Assembly: GCF_003217515.1 (NCBI RefSeq)
Contig: NZ_QJSX01000013.1
Span: 1 to 64,000 of the forward strand
Direction of reading: 5' to 3'
Length of the DNA stretch: 64,000 nucleotides
Source of the DNA: Deinococcus yavapaiensis KR-236
GTDB lineage: Bacteria; Deinococcota; Deinococci; Deinococcales; Deinococcaceae
The translations under genes were made by a program, and so were the position numbers. Below are positions 37,733-46,500 of this stretch, in pieces. The notes under the pieces are model-generated. The model made no database searches and was not told where the DNA came from. It saw nothing but the letters and a program-made list of their open reading frames with translations. The number at the start of each line of letters is the position of its first letter. Position 1 is the first letter of the stretch.

Positions 37733-38190
37733 AGTTTGAACGCGTCGCGCTTCCGTACGCGATCGCCGCGATTCAAAGTACGTCAGGCGCGTGGACGGCG
37801 CGTGTACATGACAATGACGGCATCGCGTGGCTGGCGCTGGAAGATGAACACCGCGGCTTGACCGTGCCCATCTCGCCCAGCGTGGGGCGCTTTTCGCCAG
37901 GTGAGCGTGGTGACGCATCGTTCGCGTGGGAGATTCTCGCGCGCGTCAAAGGCGCGTTGCGTGACGTGGACGAAGACGACACGTACGGCGGCTTCAGGCG
38001 GCTCGGTCTGCTTGACGCGTCCGGCGATTTCGATCACGTGCCCGAGCGGGATGACGCGTGGTGGGACGCGTTGACGCGCGCGGCGTTCGACGTACCCTTG
38101 GACGCGGCGTTCACGCCGGTGGTGGTGGTGAGCGTCGCGCGTGCGCCCGAGGAGCCGAGCGTGACGTGGCGCGCGTGGGCAGCGCAGTGA
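37729..38190 (+). CDS. conserved-looking small protein of unknown function
   Basis: A 153-residue protein starting at a GTG that overlaps the preceding tiny ORF. It is soluble, without signal or membrane segment, and has aromatic-rich acidic sequence (WLALEDEHRGLTVPIS, RDDAWWDALTRAAFDVP). No family recognised. Its overlap with the upstream ORF and regulator suggests one transcript with the sigma-like regulator. Confidence 0.6.
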   Translation: MKFERVALPYAIAAIQSTSGAWTARVHDNDGIAWLALEDEHRGLTVPISPSVGRFSPGERGDASFAWEILARVKGALRDVDEDDTYGGFRRLGLLDASGDFDHVPERDDAWWDALTRAAFDVPLDAAFTPVVVVSVARAPEEPSVTWRAWAAQ

Positions 38191-38194
38191 GATC

Positions 38195-38353
38195 GTGCAC
38201 GTGCGGTACCGCGATGGGGTGTTTCGCGTGAACGTCGACGCGCGTGACGTGTTGTGCCGCGCGATTGGCGGGCGGTACGCGTCGACGATGAGTGACGCGC
38301 GCATGCGGGCCGAAGCGCGTGGCGCGCTTGACTTTTCCCGGTGGCGCCCGTGA
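38195..38353 (+). CDS. small ORF of 50-52 residues, possible last gene of the regulator operon
   Basis: A short frame with protein-like composition starting at GTG 38195 (or 38201), four bases after the previous stop, and ending at 38353. It reads VRYRDGVFRVNVDARDVLCR and onward to FSRWRP. No ribosome-binding site is obvious. Coupling to the upstream gene is plausible. Function unknown. Confidence 0.4.
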   Translation: MHVRYRDGVFRVNVDARDVLCRAIGGRYASTMSDARMRAEARGALDFSRWRP

Positions 38354-38480
38354 CGCGCGTGCGAGGTTCGATGACGTCGCCGATTGAACGGCGTTCGTGC
38401 ACCGCGTCACTGCGCGAAAAGTTGCGCGGCCGTTCGACGTCCAGCACAGCCTTTTCAAACACCCTCTAGCGGCGAAGTGC

Positions 38481-39362
38481 TCAATCGTCATAAATGACTT
38501 CGACGCGGCCATCGTCATACACGCGGCACAACACGCTGACCACTTCGTCTGTGTAGGCGTTCTTGAGCTTTGGACGCCACCACCACATGTGCCCGTTGCC
38601 CCACGTCGTGTTGCGGATGCGGCGGTCCATGAGCTCTACGTAGCTGCCTTGCTCGATGACTTCGTTCCAACGTTCCAGGCCGAAGTCTTTCGCCACGCGC
38701 GTCATGCACATCTGTTGGGCTTGGAAGCTGTCGTACGGCCCTTCTTCGGCGCGGCGTTGCGCTACCCTCGCTGCGTCGTCACGCGCTCGTAGCTGTTCGA
38801 GGGCGCGTGCTTCGGCTTCGCGCTTCGCGGCTTCTTGACGCTCGCGTTCTTGACGTTGCCCTTCCTCGCGGCGCTCGCGTTCTTGGCGCTGCACCTCCTC
38901 GCGTTGCCGCTGCTGCTTGACTTGGGCGCACGCTTCAGCAGCGAGTTGCTCGGCCATCGCTTGCTCCGCTGCCCGCTTTGCCTCGGCGGCTTCGCGTTCG
39001 GCGTGGGCGACAGCTTCACGGCGAGCCAACGCGGCTCGTTCGAGGCGGCGTGCTTCGAGTTCGCGCGCCTCCGCTTGCCGTTGAGCGGCGACGGCGAAGG
39101 GCGTGCAGGCGGCGACGAGCACGAAGCCCACCGCGAAGGTGAGCTGTTGAGCGCAGCGAGGTGTCACGCCGCGTCCGACTTGCACGCGTCGCACGAGGGC
39201 GCGGAGCGGCGAACCGAGGACCGAGATGTGAAGGAGTACCGCGCCGAGCATGAACACGATCAGCGGCGCGCTCCAGTGCCACGTCATCATCCACGCGATC
39301 ACGGCGAGCCAAGTGGCGTACACGGCGGCGAGGATGGCCAGGGCAGCAGGCGACAGCTTCAC
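38481..39362 (-). CDS. membrane protein with long coiled coil
   Basis: A 293-residue protein starting at GTG (39362) after GGAGGACCGC. Three hydrophobic helices come first (residues about 8-28, 31-49 and 74-93). A highly charged Glu/Arg/Gln/Ala coiled coil of about 110 residues follows (residues 95-205). The C-terminal 85 residues form a small domain with Trp-rich sequence (GNGHMWWWRPKLKNAYTDE) and two Cys. It looks like a membrane-anchored scaffold. It is divergent from the XRE regulator with a candidate operator between them. Confidence 0.75.
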   Translation of the reverse strand: MKLSPAALAILAAVYATWLAVIAWMMTWHWSAPLIVFMLGAVLLHISVLGSPLRALVRRVQVGRGVTPRCAQQLTFAVGFVLVAACTPFAVAAQRQAEARELEARRLERAALARREAVAHAEREAAEAKRAAEQAMAEQLAAEACAQVKQQRQREEVQRQERERREEGQRQERERQEAAKREAEARALEQLRARDDAARVAQRRAEEGPYDSFQAQQMCMTRVAKDFGLERWNEVIEQGSYVELMDRRIRNTTWGNGHMWWWRPKLKNAYTDEVVSVLCRVYDDGRVEVIYDD

Positions 39363-39542
39363 GCGGTCCTCCGCGCAAGGTGGGGGTGTTCGGTCTTGCT
39401 CGGCGGGAAGGCAGGTGTGGAGGCCGCGAGGGCGAAACGGCTGAGGTGAACGACGAGGGTGAGGTTGGGCATGGCTTCTCCGTGAAGGCGAGCATGACGC
39501 TCGCTCACAACATTCGAACGCTCGCTAGTCTTGTAGTAAGTA

Positions 39543-39560
39543 GACTTGCCACTGCAAGTC
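39543..39560. promoter_or_regulatory. perfect 18-bp palindromic operator candidate
   Basis: GACTTGC (39543-39549) and GCAAGTC (39554-39560) form a perfect inverted repeat with a four-base centre, 33 bases upstream of the XRE regulator start and in the divergent gap with the coiled-coil membrane gene. A looser AGTCT/AGACT pair lies beside it. XRE repressors usually bind such sites at their own promoter. Confidence 0.55.
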
Positions 39561-39593
39561 GCGTCTTCGTGAGCGCCCTGAAAGCCTGAAGGG

Positions 39594-39890
39594 ATGCCAA
39601 GCCGAGGCGACACCCCCTCCCCCTCTGCCGACGACCACGCGGTGATGCAGCACGTCGGCGCGCGCATCCTCGCGTTGCGGCACGCGCTGAGCCTGAACCA
39701 AGACGAGTTCGCGCATCGGGCCGGAATGCACCGCAGTTACGTGACGCAAGTCGAGAACGGGCGCAAAGACCTGCGAATTACGACCTTGCAGCGCGTCGCC
39801 GTGGCGTTCGGCTTGCAGTTGCACGAACTGCTCGACCCGAGCTTCGTGTTCGATGCCGATGAGCTGCACGCCAAACGCGACGACGCGTGA
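39594..39890 (+). CDS. XRE-family transcriptional regulator
   Basis: A 98-residue DNA-binding protein with a Cro/C1-type helix-turn-helix (ALSLNQDEFAHRAGMHRSYVTQVENGRKD, in parts LNQDEFAHRAG and SYVTQVENG, about residues 34-58). It resembles the controller proteins of restriction-modification systems in size and motif. The palindrome at 39543-39560 is a likely autoregulatory site. No methyltransferase is adjacent; the next gene is an IS5 remnant, so its original partner may have been lost. Confidence 0.85.
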   Translation: MPSRGDTPSPSADDHAVMQHVGARILALRHALSLNQDEFAHRAGMHRSYVTQVENGRKDLRITTLQRVAVAFGLQLHELLDPSFVFDADELHAKRDDA

Positions 39891-40039
39891 CGAGCGAGCA
39901 GCGAAGCAAATTGTGTATATCGCGATTTGGGCATGGTGAGCTTGGCGTGGAACTTGCCATGGAAGGGCTGCGCGGAGTACCAAAAAGCGAAGGTCAGCGA
40001 CGTTCGAGCGCGCGCTTTATCTGGGCACCACGGTGCTTG

Positions 40040-40069
40040 TGGCACCAAATGGCACCGAATGGCACCCAA
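40040..40069. repeat. three 10-bp tandem repeats phased to the DNA helix
   Basis: TGGCACCAAA, TGGCACCGAA and TGGCACCCAA occur head to tail, so TGGCACC faces the same side of the helix each turn. They lie ten bases outside the IS5 left end. A similar GGCACC occurs just before. They may bind a regulator or be a leftover origin-type iteron set. Confidence 0.6.
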
Positions 40070-40078
40070 AACATGAAT

Positions 40079-40947
40079 CGGTCTCAAAACTCGTTCAATG
40101 GGTAGCGTCATGCTGGAGGTGTGGAACTGACCGAAGCGCAATGGAAGATCATTGAACCGCTCTTCCCACCACCCAAGCCCACCGGCCGACCACGCCACGA
40201 CGACCGCATGGTGCTTGAGGGCGTGCCGTGGGTCGTGCGAACTGGAGCGCGTTGGAAGGACCTCCCGACGCGCCTTCCTGCGTACCAGACGTGTCACTGC
40301 CGCTTCCAAGCGTGGGTGCGCTCAGGAATGCTCGACCGCCTCCTGCAAGCGTTTTACGAGGACCTCGTCGAGCGCGGACACGTCAACCTGGCCGAGTGGC
40401 TCATCGACGGATCCTTCGTGCCCGCCAAAGGGGGGGCGATCGTATCGATGACGGTGCCCGAGGCAAGGGCTGCAAGATCATGGCAATCGCGGACGGCGCT
40501 GGTCAACACGAACGCTCTGCACCTCGCCGTTGCTGCACCGCATGAAGTTACCTTGGTCCACGACACTCTTGATCCTGCCTTCGGCCTCGATCATCCCGCT
40601 CGACTGATCGGTGACACAGCGTACGACAGTGACGTGCTCGACGAGCAGCTGGCGGCCGAGGGCATCGAGATGATCGCGAGGAACCGCAAGAACCGGACCA
40701 AGACGCAGGATGGACGACCCTTACGTCGCGCGAAGCGACGCTTCCTGGTCGAGCGGTTGTTCGCCCCGAGCGACAGCGAGGGGAAGCTCCCATCGTGAAG
40801 CTGGAGGAACATCGGCTCACTCGCGTTCGCCGCTTGGTTGCAGCGGTTCCGGCGAGTGGTTGTGCGATATGAACGCTTGGCCGACAACTACCTCGGCATG
40901 GTTCAGCTCGCCGCTATGGTCATCCTGCTCAGGCAGTTTTGAGACCG
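40079..40947 (+). mobile_element. decayed IS5-family element with 12-bp terminal inverted repeats
   Basis: CGGTCTCAAAAC at 40079-40090 is the perfect reverse complement of GTTTTGAGACCG at 40936-40947, which bound an 869-bp element of the size of a small IS5-family IS. It contains one damaged transposase gene. It has truncated the minus-strand gene at 40929-41234. No target duplication was identified. Confidence 0.8.
40121..40942 (+). pseudogene. IS5-family transposase with several frameshifts
   Basis: The gene starts at GTG 40121 after GGAGGT. Its first part is normal ([40 protein letters not shown] with the first catalytic Asp). Near 40430 the frame shifts: family sequence [16 protein letters not shown] continues in another frame, and returns near 40510 ([20 protein letters not shown]). 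[16 protein letters not shown] carries the second Asp, and [10 protein letters not shown] the last region. After about 40765 about 60 extra bases intervene before WLQRFRRVVVRYERLADNYLG, which ends in the right inverted repeat at 40942. The element is inactive unless helped in trans. Confidence 0.85.
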
Positions 40948-41234
40948 GTTCGAAGCCGCCAGGGCTCCAACGTCGCGAGTTCAGCGTCGTCGAGCACGAC
41001 CGTCACCGGCACGGTCGTCTTCGATGCGGCCGTGCGGGGAACGTCACGCTCGATGACCGTGATCAGCGGTTGCACCACCAGCCGCAATTCCCGCGCGAGC
41101 AGCGGCGTGGGCACGTCGGGCAGGTCGTACTGCCAAGCGAGCGCGCTCGTCGGCATGACGAGATCGACGGACAAGGCGTCGCGAAGGGTCGGGGCGCAAG
41201 CGTGTAACACGTCGCGCAACGATTGGTCGTTCAT
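40929..41234 (-). CDS. hypothetical protein truncated by the IS5 element
   Basis: A 101-residue frame with protein-like composition (DLVMPTSALAWQYDLPDVPT, TVPVTVVLDDAELATLEPWR). Its last residues (TGLKTA) and stop come from the IS5 end, so the original C-terminus is lost. The family is not recognised and the gene is probably non-functional. Confidence 0.5.
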   Translation of the reverse strand: MNDQSLRDVLHACAPTLRDALSVDLVMPTSALAWQYDLPDVPTPLLARELRLVVQPLITVIERDVPRTAASKTTVPVTVVLDDAELATLEPWRLRTGLKTA

Positions 41235-41534
41235 GATTCGAGCCTACACGGGGGGTCCTTGATGACTTTTCGTCGCGAACCCATCGCGCCACCGAAACTC
41301 ATCGCCTCGTCGTTCTTCCCCGAACATCGAATGAACGCGCGGCTGACACGACGCGATGACAGCAGCGCTCCTTGTGCGGCGGCGTTGCCCGTTTCATAGC
41401 GGGCAACGCGACTCATCAGCAGACTTGACTGCGCATCACGACGCGGGTGCGATTGCGAGGCACGCTGCTGTCGTCCAGGGCCACCGTCGGGCAAATGCCG
41501 CTCGGCACGCTCATGAGACGCCTTATAACGAGGT
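41235..41534. other. intergenic stretch, no gene seen
   Basis: Three hundred bases upstream of the phosphoesterase gene, between divergent genes. No coding frame, repeat or clear promoter was recognised. Confidence 0.45.
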
Positions 41535-42185
41535 GTGCGCTTCGTGCTTCTGTCCGACACCCACGGTTGTCACCGTGACGTTCGCGTGCCCGACGGGGAC
41601 GTGCTCGTGCACGCGGGCGACGCGACGCACGCCGGTTCGCGCGAGGAACTCGAGGACTTCCTCGCTTGGTTCGCGTCGATCGGGAACTTCGAGGCGCGCG
41701 TGCTCGTCGCGGGAAATCACGACGTGCTGTTCGAACGTGACCCGATACTCGCGCGGTCGCTGCTGCCCAGGAACGTCACGTACTTGGAAGACGCCGGCGT
41801 GACCGTGCGCGGCGTGCGCGTGTGGGGTTCGCCGATCACGCCGGTCTTCGAAGAGTGGGCGTTCATACGCGCACCAAGGGAAATCGACGCGCATTGGCGG
41901 CGCATTCCGAGGGACGTGGACGTGCTCGTCACGCACGGCCCGCCGTTGGGCGTGCTCGACCGCCTCGCGGACGACTCCGCGAACGTCGGCTGTCCGAGCT
42001 TGCTCGCGCGCGTGAACGAGGTGCGGCCGCGCTTACACGTGCACGGGCACATTCACGCGCGGTACGGACAGCTCATGCGAGGCGCGACCCTGCACGTCAA
42101 CCCCGCGGTTTGCGATGACGGGTACGCCGCAGCGCACGCGCCGATCGTCGTGAACCTTGAAGCGCGCATGATCGCCGCGCGATGA
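41535..42185 (+). CDS. calcineurin-like metallophosphoesterase
   Basis: A 216-residue cytoplasmic phosphoesterase of the MPPED/YfcE-like kind. All metal-binding motifs are present: SDTHG (residues 7-11), HAGDATH (about 26-32), GNHD (about 60-63), THGPP (about 134-138) and HGHIH (about 170-174). The start is a GTG. Such enzymes hydrolyse phosphodiesters, including cyclic nucleotides, but substrate cannot be read here. It stands alone between the truncated gene and a convergent excisionase-like gene. Confidence 0.92.
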   Translation: MRFVLLSDTHGCHRDVRVPDGDVLVHAGDATHAGSREELEDFLAWFASIGNFEARVLVAGNHDVLFERDPILARSLLPRNVTYLEDAGVTVRGVRVWGSPITPVFEEWAFIRAPREIDAHWRRIPRDVDVLVTHGPPLGVLDRLADDSANVGCPSLLARVNEVRPRLHVHGHIHARYGQLMRGATLHVNPAVCDDGYAAAHAPIVVNLEARMIAAR

Positions 42186-42323
42186 CCGAGGCAACTCCCG
42201 TCGAGTTGCCTTGAACCGCGTTGACTCCACGGCCGGCCGCCGTTGCGGTGAAGCGCGTGTAGATCTCGGCGCGCGTTCGCCGAGCGCCCTTCAACAAACC
42301 GTTCCATGAAGTGCGGCGCGCCG

Positions 42324-42602
42324 CTACGAATCGGAGGCTGCCTGCAAGTAAGCGCGTAAAGCGTCGGCGGGAACCAAGTACCGCCGCCCCACGCGCACGG
42401 CGCGAAGCGCGCCCGTGCCGACAAGGCGGTACGCGGAGTTGCGGCTCACGCCGAGCACCTCCGCCGCTTCTAAGATCGAGTACGATAGTTTCCCGGACGG
42501 CGCTTCGGACGGAGAAGGCAAACGGCTGCTTAAGTGCGCTTGCAGTTCTTCGCGAATGACGCGGCGAAGAAGGTCTTCCAACGCAGCTTCGAAAGTGCTC
42601 AT
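42324..42602 (-). CDS. excisionase-type helix-turn-helix protein
   Basis: A 92-residue DNA-binding protein. Residues about 40-90 have the MerR/excisionase-like fold pattern (YSILEAAEVLGVSRNSAYRL, then GALRAVRVGRRYLVPADALR), found in phage Xis proteins and in toxin or plasmid regulators. The first 38 residues are helical. The ATG at 42602 is preferred to one 26 codons upstream because the latter adds an Arg-rich stretch unlike the family. No integrase was found nearby, so it may be a stand-alone regulator. Confidence 0.8.
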   Translation of the reverse strand: MSTFEAALEDLLRRVIREELQAHLSSRLPSPSEAPSGKLSYSILEAAEVLGVSRNSAYRLVGTGALRAVRVGRRYLVPADALRAYLQAASDS

Positions 42603-42783
42603 GCTTTGAGTTGTCGCAAAATCGGCGGTTGAACGCAACTTATGACGCGTGCGGCCAGAAGGGTGCTCGACGCGTTTCACCGCGCGAACGCTTCGCTTCG
42701 TGAGCGCCAGCTGCCGAGCGGGAGACGTTCACCTCGTGTGCGTTTGGTGTCGACCATGGAGCGGCGCGCGGGTATCGTTCGGC

Positions 42784-43443
42784 ATGACACGCGAATGGTT
42801 CGGTGTGACGAACGCGGCGAGTGTTCCCAGTGACGTGGCATGGCAACTGCACGCGTTGCTCGATCATGCGAAAGCCGGGCGGTGGTCGTCGATGCTGCAA
42901 CTGCTGGAGCAGCGTCCGCAGTGGGTGAACGCCACGAGGTTGGGCGGCGCGTCAGGATTCACGCCGCTGCATCAAGCGGCGTACTTGGGCGCGAGCGTCG
43001 ACGTGGTCGAGCGGTTGCTGACGCTCGGTGCGTTCAAGTCGTTGCGCAGCGCGCAGCGACAACGACCCGTGGACGTCGCTCGGCAGCGCGGTCACCATCA
43101 CTTGACGGCGTTGCTCGAACCGCCGACGCACCTCGTGTCTCCTTCGTTTCTGCAGGACGTCGAGGAGCTCGTGCACACCGTGATCTTGGGTCGCGCGGCC
43201 GCGTTGGTGCAGCAGCATGGCGTGCGGTTGCCGCCGTTGGACGTTTTGCTGGAGTTGCAGCCGTCGGAGCTTTGGGTGCCGATTCCAGGGATGTACGGCG
43301 GTTTTCACGTGCGCTTGGCCGTCATCGCGGACGAACCGATCGTGGTGATAGACAGTTGGGTGCGCGTGGTGGGCGGCTCTCAAGAACGGCGGCTCGTGTC
43401 ACGCGCGGGCGTCGCCGTTCTGCACTTGAGCGATCCTGTTTGA
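42784..43443 (+). CDS. ankyrin-repeat protein
   Basis: A 219-residue protein. The ATG at 42784 is preferred over an upstream in-frame start, whose added residues are Arg/Cys-rich. Ankyrin-like repeats are seen at about residues 58-90 (GFTPLHQAAYLGASVDVVER) with a second, weaker copy (QRPVDVARQRGHHHLTALL). Ankyrin repeats bind proteins. The C-terminal half (WVPIPGMYGGFHVRLAVIAD, then PIVVIDSWVRVVGG) is beta-rich, with no recognised family. It converges on the giant helicase gene with a hairpin between. Confidence 0.8.
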   Translation: MTREWFGVTNAASVPSDVAWQLHALLDHAKAGRWSSMLQLLEQRPQWVNATRLGGASGFTPLHQAAYLGASVDVVERLLTLGAFKSLRSAQRQRPVDVARQRGHHHLTALLEPPTHLVSPSFLQDVEELVHTVILGRAAALVQQHGVRLPPLDVLLELQPSELWVPIPGMYGGFHVRLAVIADEPIVVIDSWVRVVGGSQERRLVSRAGVAVLHLSDPV

Positions 43444-43506
43444 AATCGACGCTCCGCGCGCAAGGAGCGCGCGGGGTCATGCGTGAAGGTCACGGCGGGT
43501 CATGAC

Positions 43507-43546
43507 CGAGGACCGCGAACGCTGCTTGGCGTTCGCGGTCCTCGGT
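43507..43546. terminator. 17-bp perfect stem between convergent genes
   Basis: CCGAGGACCGCGAACGC at 43507-43523 pairs exactly with 43530-43546 around a six-base loop. It separates the convergent ankyrin and helicase genes, as bidirectional terminators do. No T run follows on either strand. Confidence 0.65.
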
Positions 43547-43562
43547 GCCTTCAGCGTGGGCG

Positions 43563-46500
43563 TTACGCGGTGGGTTCCTCCGCGAGCGGCGCGTCGAACA
43601 GCGATGGCGCGGGCGGCTCGGCGCGCCCGGGCGTCGTGGCGTCGTCATTCGACAATGCCACGGCGCGTTCGAGGACTTGCCGCGCTTTGAGGGTGAGGCG
43701 TTGCGCGCCGTACGCGTGCAGCACCCGCCGGAACAGCAACGCTTCGTCGTTCGCGTCCGCGAGGAACGGTTCGCGGCGCAGCAACTCCATCATGAACGCG
43801 CGCACTTCCGACGGCGGGACGTCCCCGAAGTCACGCGGACCGCGTTCACGCAGGCGCACGGGCGGCGTGTTCGCGAGGCGCACGATCTTATCGATCTGCC
43901 CGGGGCGCTGCCACTCGTCGACTTGCACGAACACACCGCCGCGCACCGCTTTGGCGACCGCGCGGTTGAGGAGGCTTTGCACGGTCTTGCCGAGGTTCAC
44001 GCCTGCCGCGCGCGCGTACGTCGCGTACGCCAGACGGCACGGCATCGGTCCTTCCACGGCGAGGATGTCGCGCAGCGCGTCGATGACCGGATCGAGCGAG
44101 TCGAGGGAGCGTGGATCCGGCAAGGTGCGCGCCGTCCAGTGCGTGTACGCGGGCAACGTGAACGCGTCCGGGGTGGCGCCGATCGGTTCGTTCGGCGTGA
44201 CGGGCGTGTCCGGGTCGTTTGGCGTGTCGATCACGCTCACGGCGTCGGTCGAGCCGCCCATGTCGATGGGCTCGGCGAGCGTGACGGCCTCTTCGCGCGG
44301 CGTGAAGTTACGCGCATCGCCTTCCGGGTACACGCCGCGCGCGTCCAGGGTGCGCCACAAGTCGTCGAGGGCGGACGCCGGGTCGCGCGCGTACGTGCTG
44401 CCGCGCACCCGCCAAAACTGCATGCCTGCCCGCTCCAGCGTCTGCTGACGGTGCAGGTCGTCGCGGTACTTGTCCGGGCCGTGCCAGCGGTCCCCATCGC
44501 ACTCCACTGCGAGGCGGCCGCGCCGGCCTTCCACGACGAGATCAATGCGGTACCCGTTGAGTTCGTACTGCGGCAGCACGCGGTAGCCGCGCTCGGCGAT
44601 GTCGAGGTACACGTCCACTTCGAACCAACTGTCGAACGGCGCGGGCGGCGCGGCCCGACCCCGACCGGGCCGCGCGGCTTGCTCACGCAACTCCAGGACA
44701 CGCCTGGCTTCCAACGGCGTGGCGGCGTGCACTTCCGGGTCGCCCGCGTGACGAATGAGGGACGCGCGCAAATCGTCCGGATGGAGGTCTTCGAGGGTGA
44801 CGCTGTGAACCACCCACAGTTGATCGCGCGCGCGACTCGCGGCGACGTTGTAACGCGGTTGGAAGAGCGCGTCGTCCCGTGAACGCTTCGTTGCTCGCCG
44901 TCCGTCGGTGGGGCTGTCGACGACGCTGAGGAAGATCACGTCGCGTTCGTCACCTTGGAAGGAGTAGGCGTTGCCGCACACGACTTTGCGGCGTTCCAGT
45001 TCCGCTTCGGGCACTTCCGCGCGCAGCATCGTCGCGATCTCCTCCGCTTGACTGTCCCCGACGAGGCTGATCACGCCGAAGGTCTTCCCGGCGTACCGCG
45101 GGTCGGCCAGGCACGCTTTGAATTGATCGACGATCGCGCGTGCTTCAGCCGGGTTGACTTTATCGCCGCGCTTCGCGAGGGTGTAGCCGCCGTCGACGTG
45201 CCGCGCGACGAGCGGCGCGAGGCGGTCCGCGCCAAACTGCCGCAGCGCGATCAGCGGTTGGTCGGCGTAACTGAGACCGCTGGAGAACGCGATGATTTCG
45301 GGCATGCAGCGGAAGTGTTCGCGCAACCCAATTTGCGGAGAGTACGCGTACGCGCCGAAGCCGAAGAGGCTCGCTTTGCGGTCCCCGAGGATCTCCGGCG
45401 CGGGGAAGTCGTACAGGTACTGCTTCACGAGCGCGTCGACGCGTTCGAGTTGAATGCCGACACCTTCAGGTTCGATTTGCTTGTCGTCCCCGACGATGAT
45501 GATCTTCTTCGCGATGAACGCCAGGAAGAGCGCTTCCGGGCCTGCTTGGGACGCTTCGTCGACGATGACGACGTCGAACATGCCAGGCGTGAGGCGAAAC
45601 GTCTCGGCGACGAGGTGCAGCGGCATGATCCACGCGGGAATGGCGGTGCGAGCGTCCTCAAGGGCTTCGCGAGCCGTTTGACGGTGCCGTTCGGCGTGCT
45701 TGCCGGTGCCTTTGCCGAGGCGGCGCATCGCCGTTTGCCAGCGCACGAGCGCTTGCTGTTCGCGTTGCGTGAGACGGTCGAGGGTGCTCGACCACGCTTT
45801 AAGCGCGGCGAGGTCACGCAGCGTATCGCGGATGTCTTGTCGGCACGCGGCGAGATCGGCGCGCACGTCGACTTCCGTGTCCGGGTTGGCGAGTTCCGTG
45901 AGGCGCGCGTCGGCGCGCATCCACTGCCACGCGCGTTCGAACGTCGCGAGGCGCGTCGTCCACGCGTCATCGCTCGCGCTGGGCGTGAGTTCGTCCGCGA
46001 GGGCGGGCGCGGCCGCGTTGAGGCGGTCGAGCAGCGCGTCTCGCTCGTCGAGCTGCGCTCGCCGCCCGTGCAGGTGCTGCAAGCGTGTGTACGCCGCGCC
46101 GTACGCGTTCACGTCGCGCGCGTCGATCGCGTTCCGTAGTGCGCGTGCGACGTCGTGTGCGTCCGCGCTGGTGAGCAGCGCGTCGAGGGCGGGCAGGAGG
46201 TCTTCGAGGGTGCGGCGGCGCGCGGCCGCGTCTTCCTCGGCGGTCGCGGCGCTCACGGCGCGTTCGAGCGCGGCGAGGTCGTCCGCGTGCCACCAGCGCG
46301 GTTCGGGCAAGCCGGGCACGGCGCGCACGGCGCTGCGCGCGGCCTGCAAGAGGAGTGTGAGCGCGGCGAGGTCGCGCAGCGCGGCGTGCTGCTCGGCGAG
46401 GCGCGTGACGCGTTGCGGCCACGTGCCCGTGACGGTCACGCCGAGCGATTGCCACGTGCTTTCGAGTTTCTCGAACGCCGCGGTGAGCGCGAAGTGATCG

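Noticed and set aside
44955..46139. A plus-strand open frame of 394 codons inside the 1,726-residue helicase
   Set aside because: Arg/Val/Ala shadow of the real minus-strand gene, which carries Walker and nuclease motifs.
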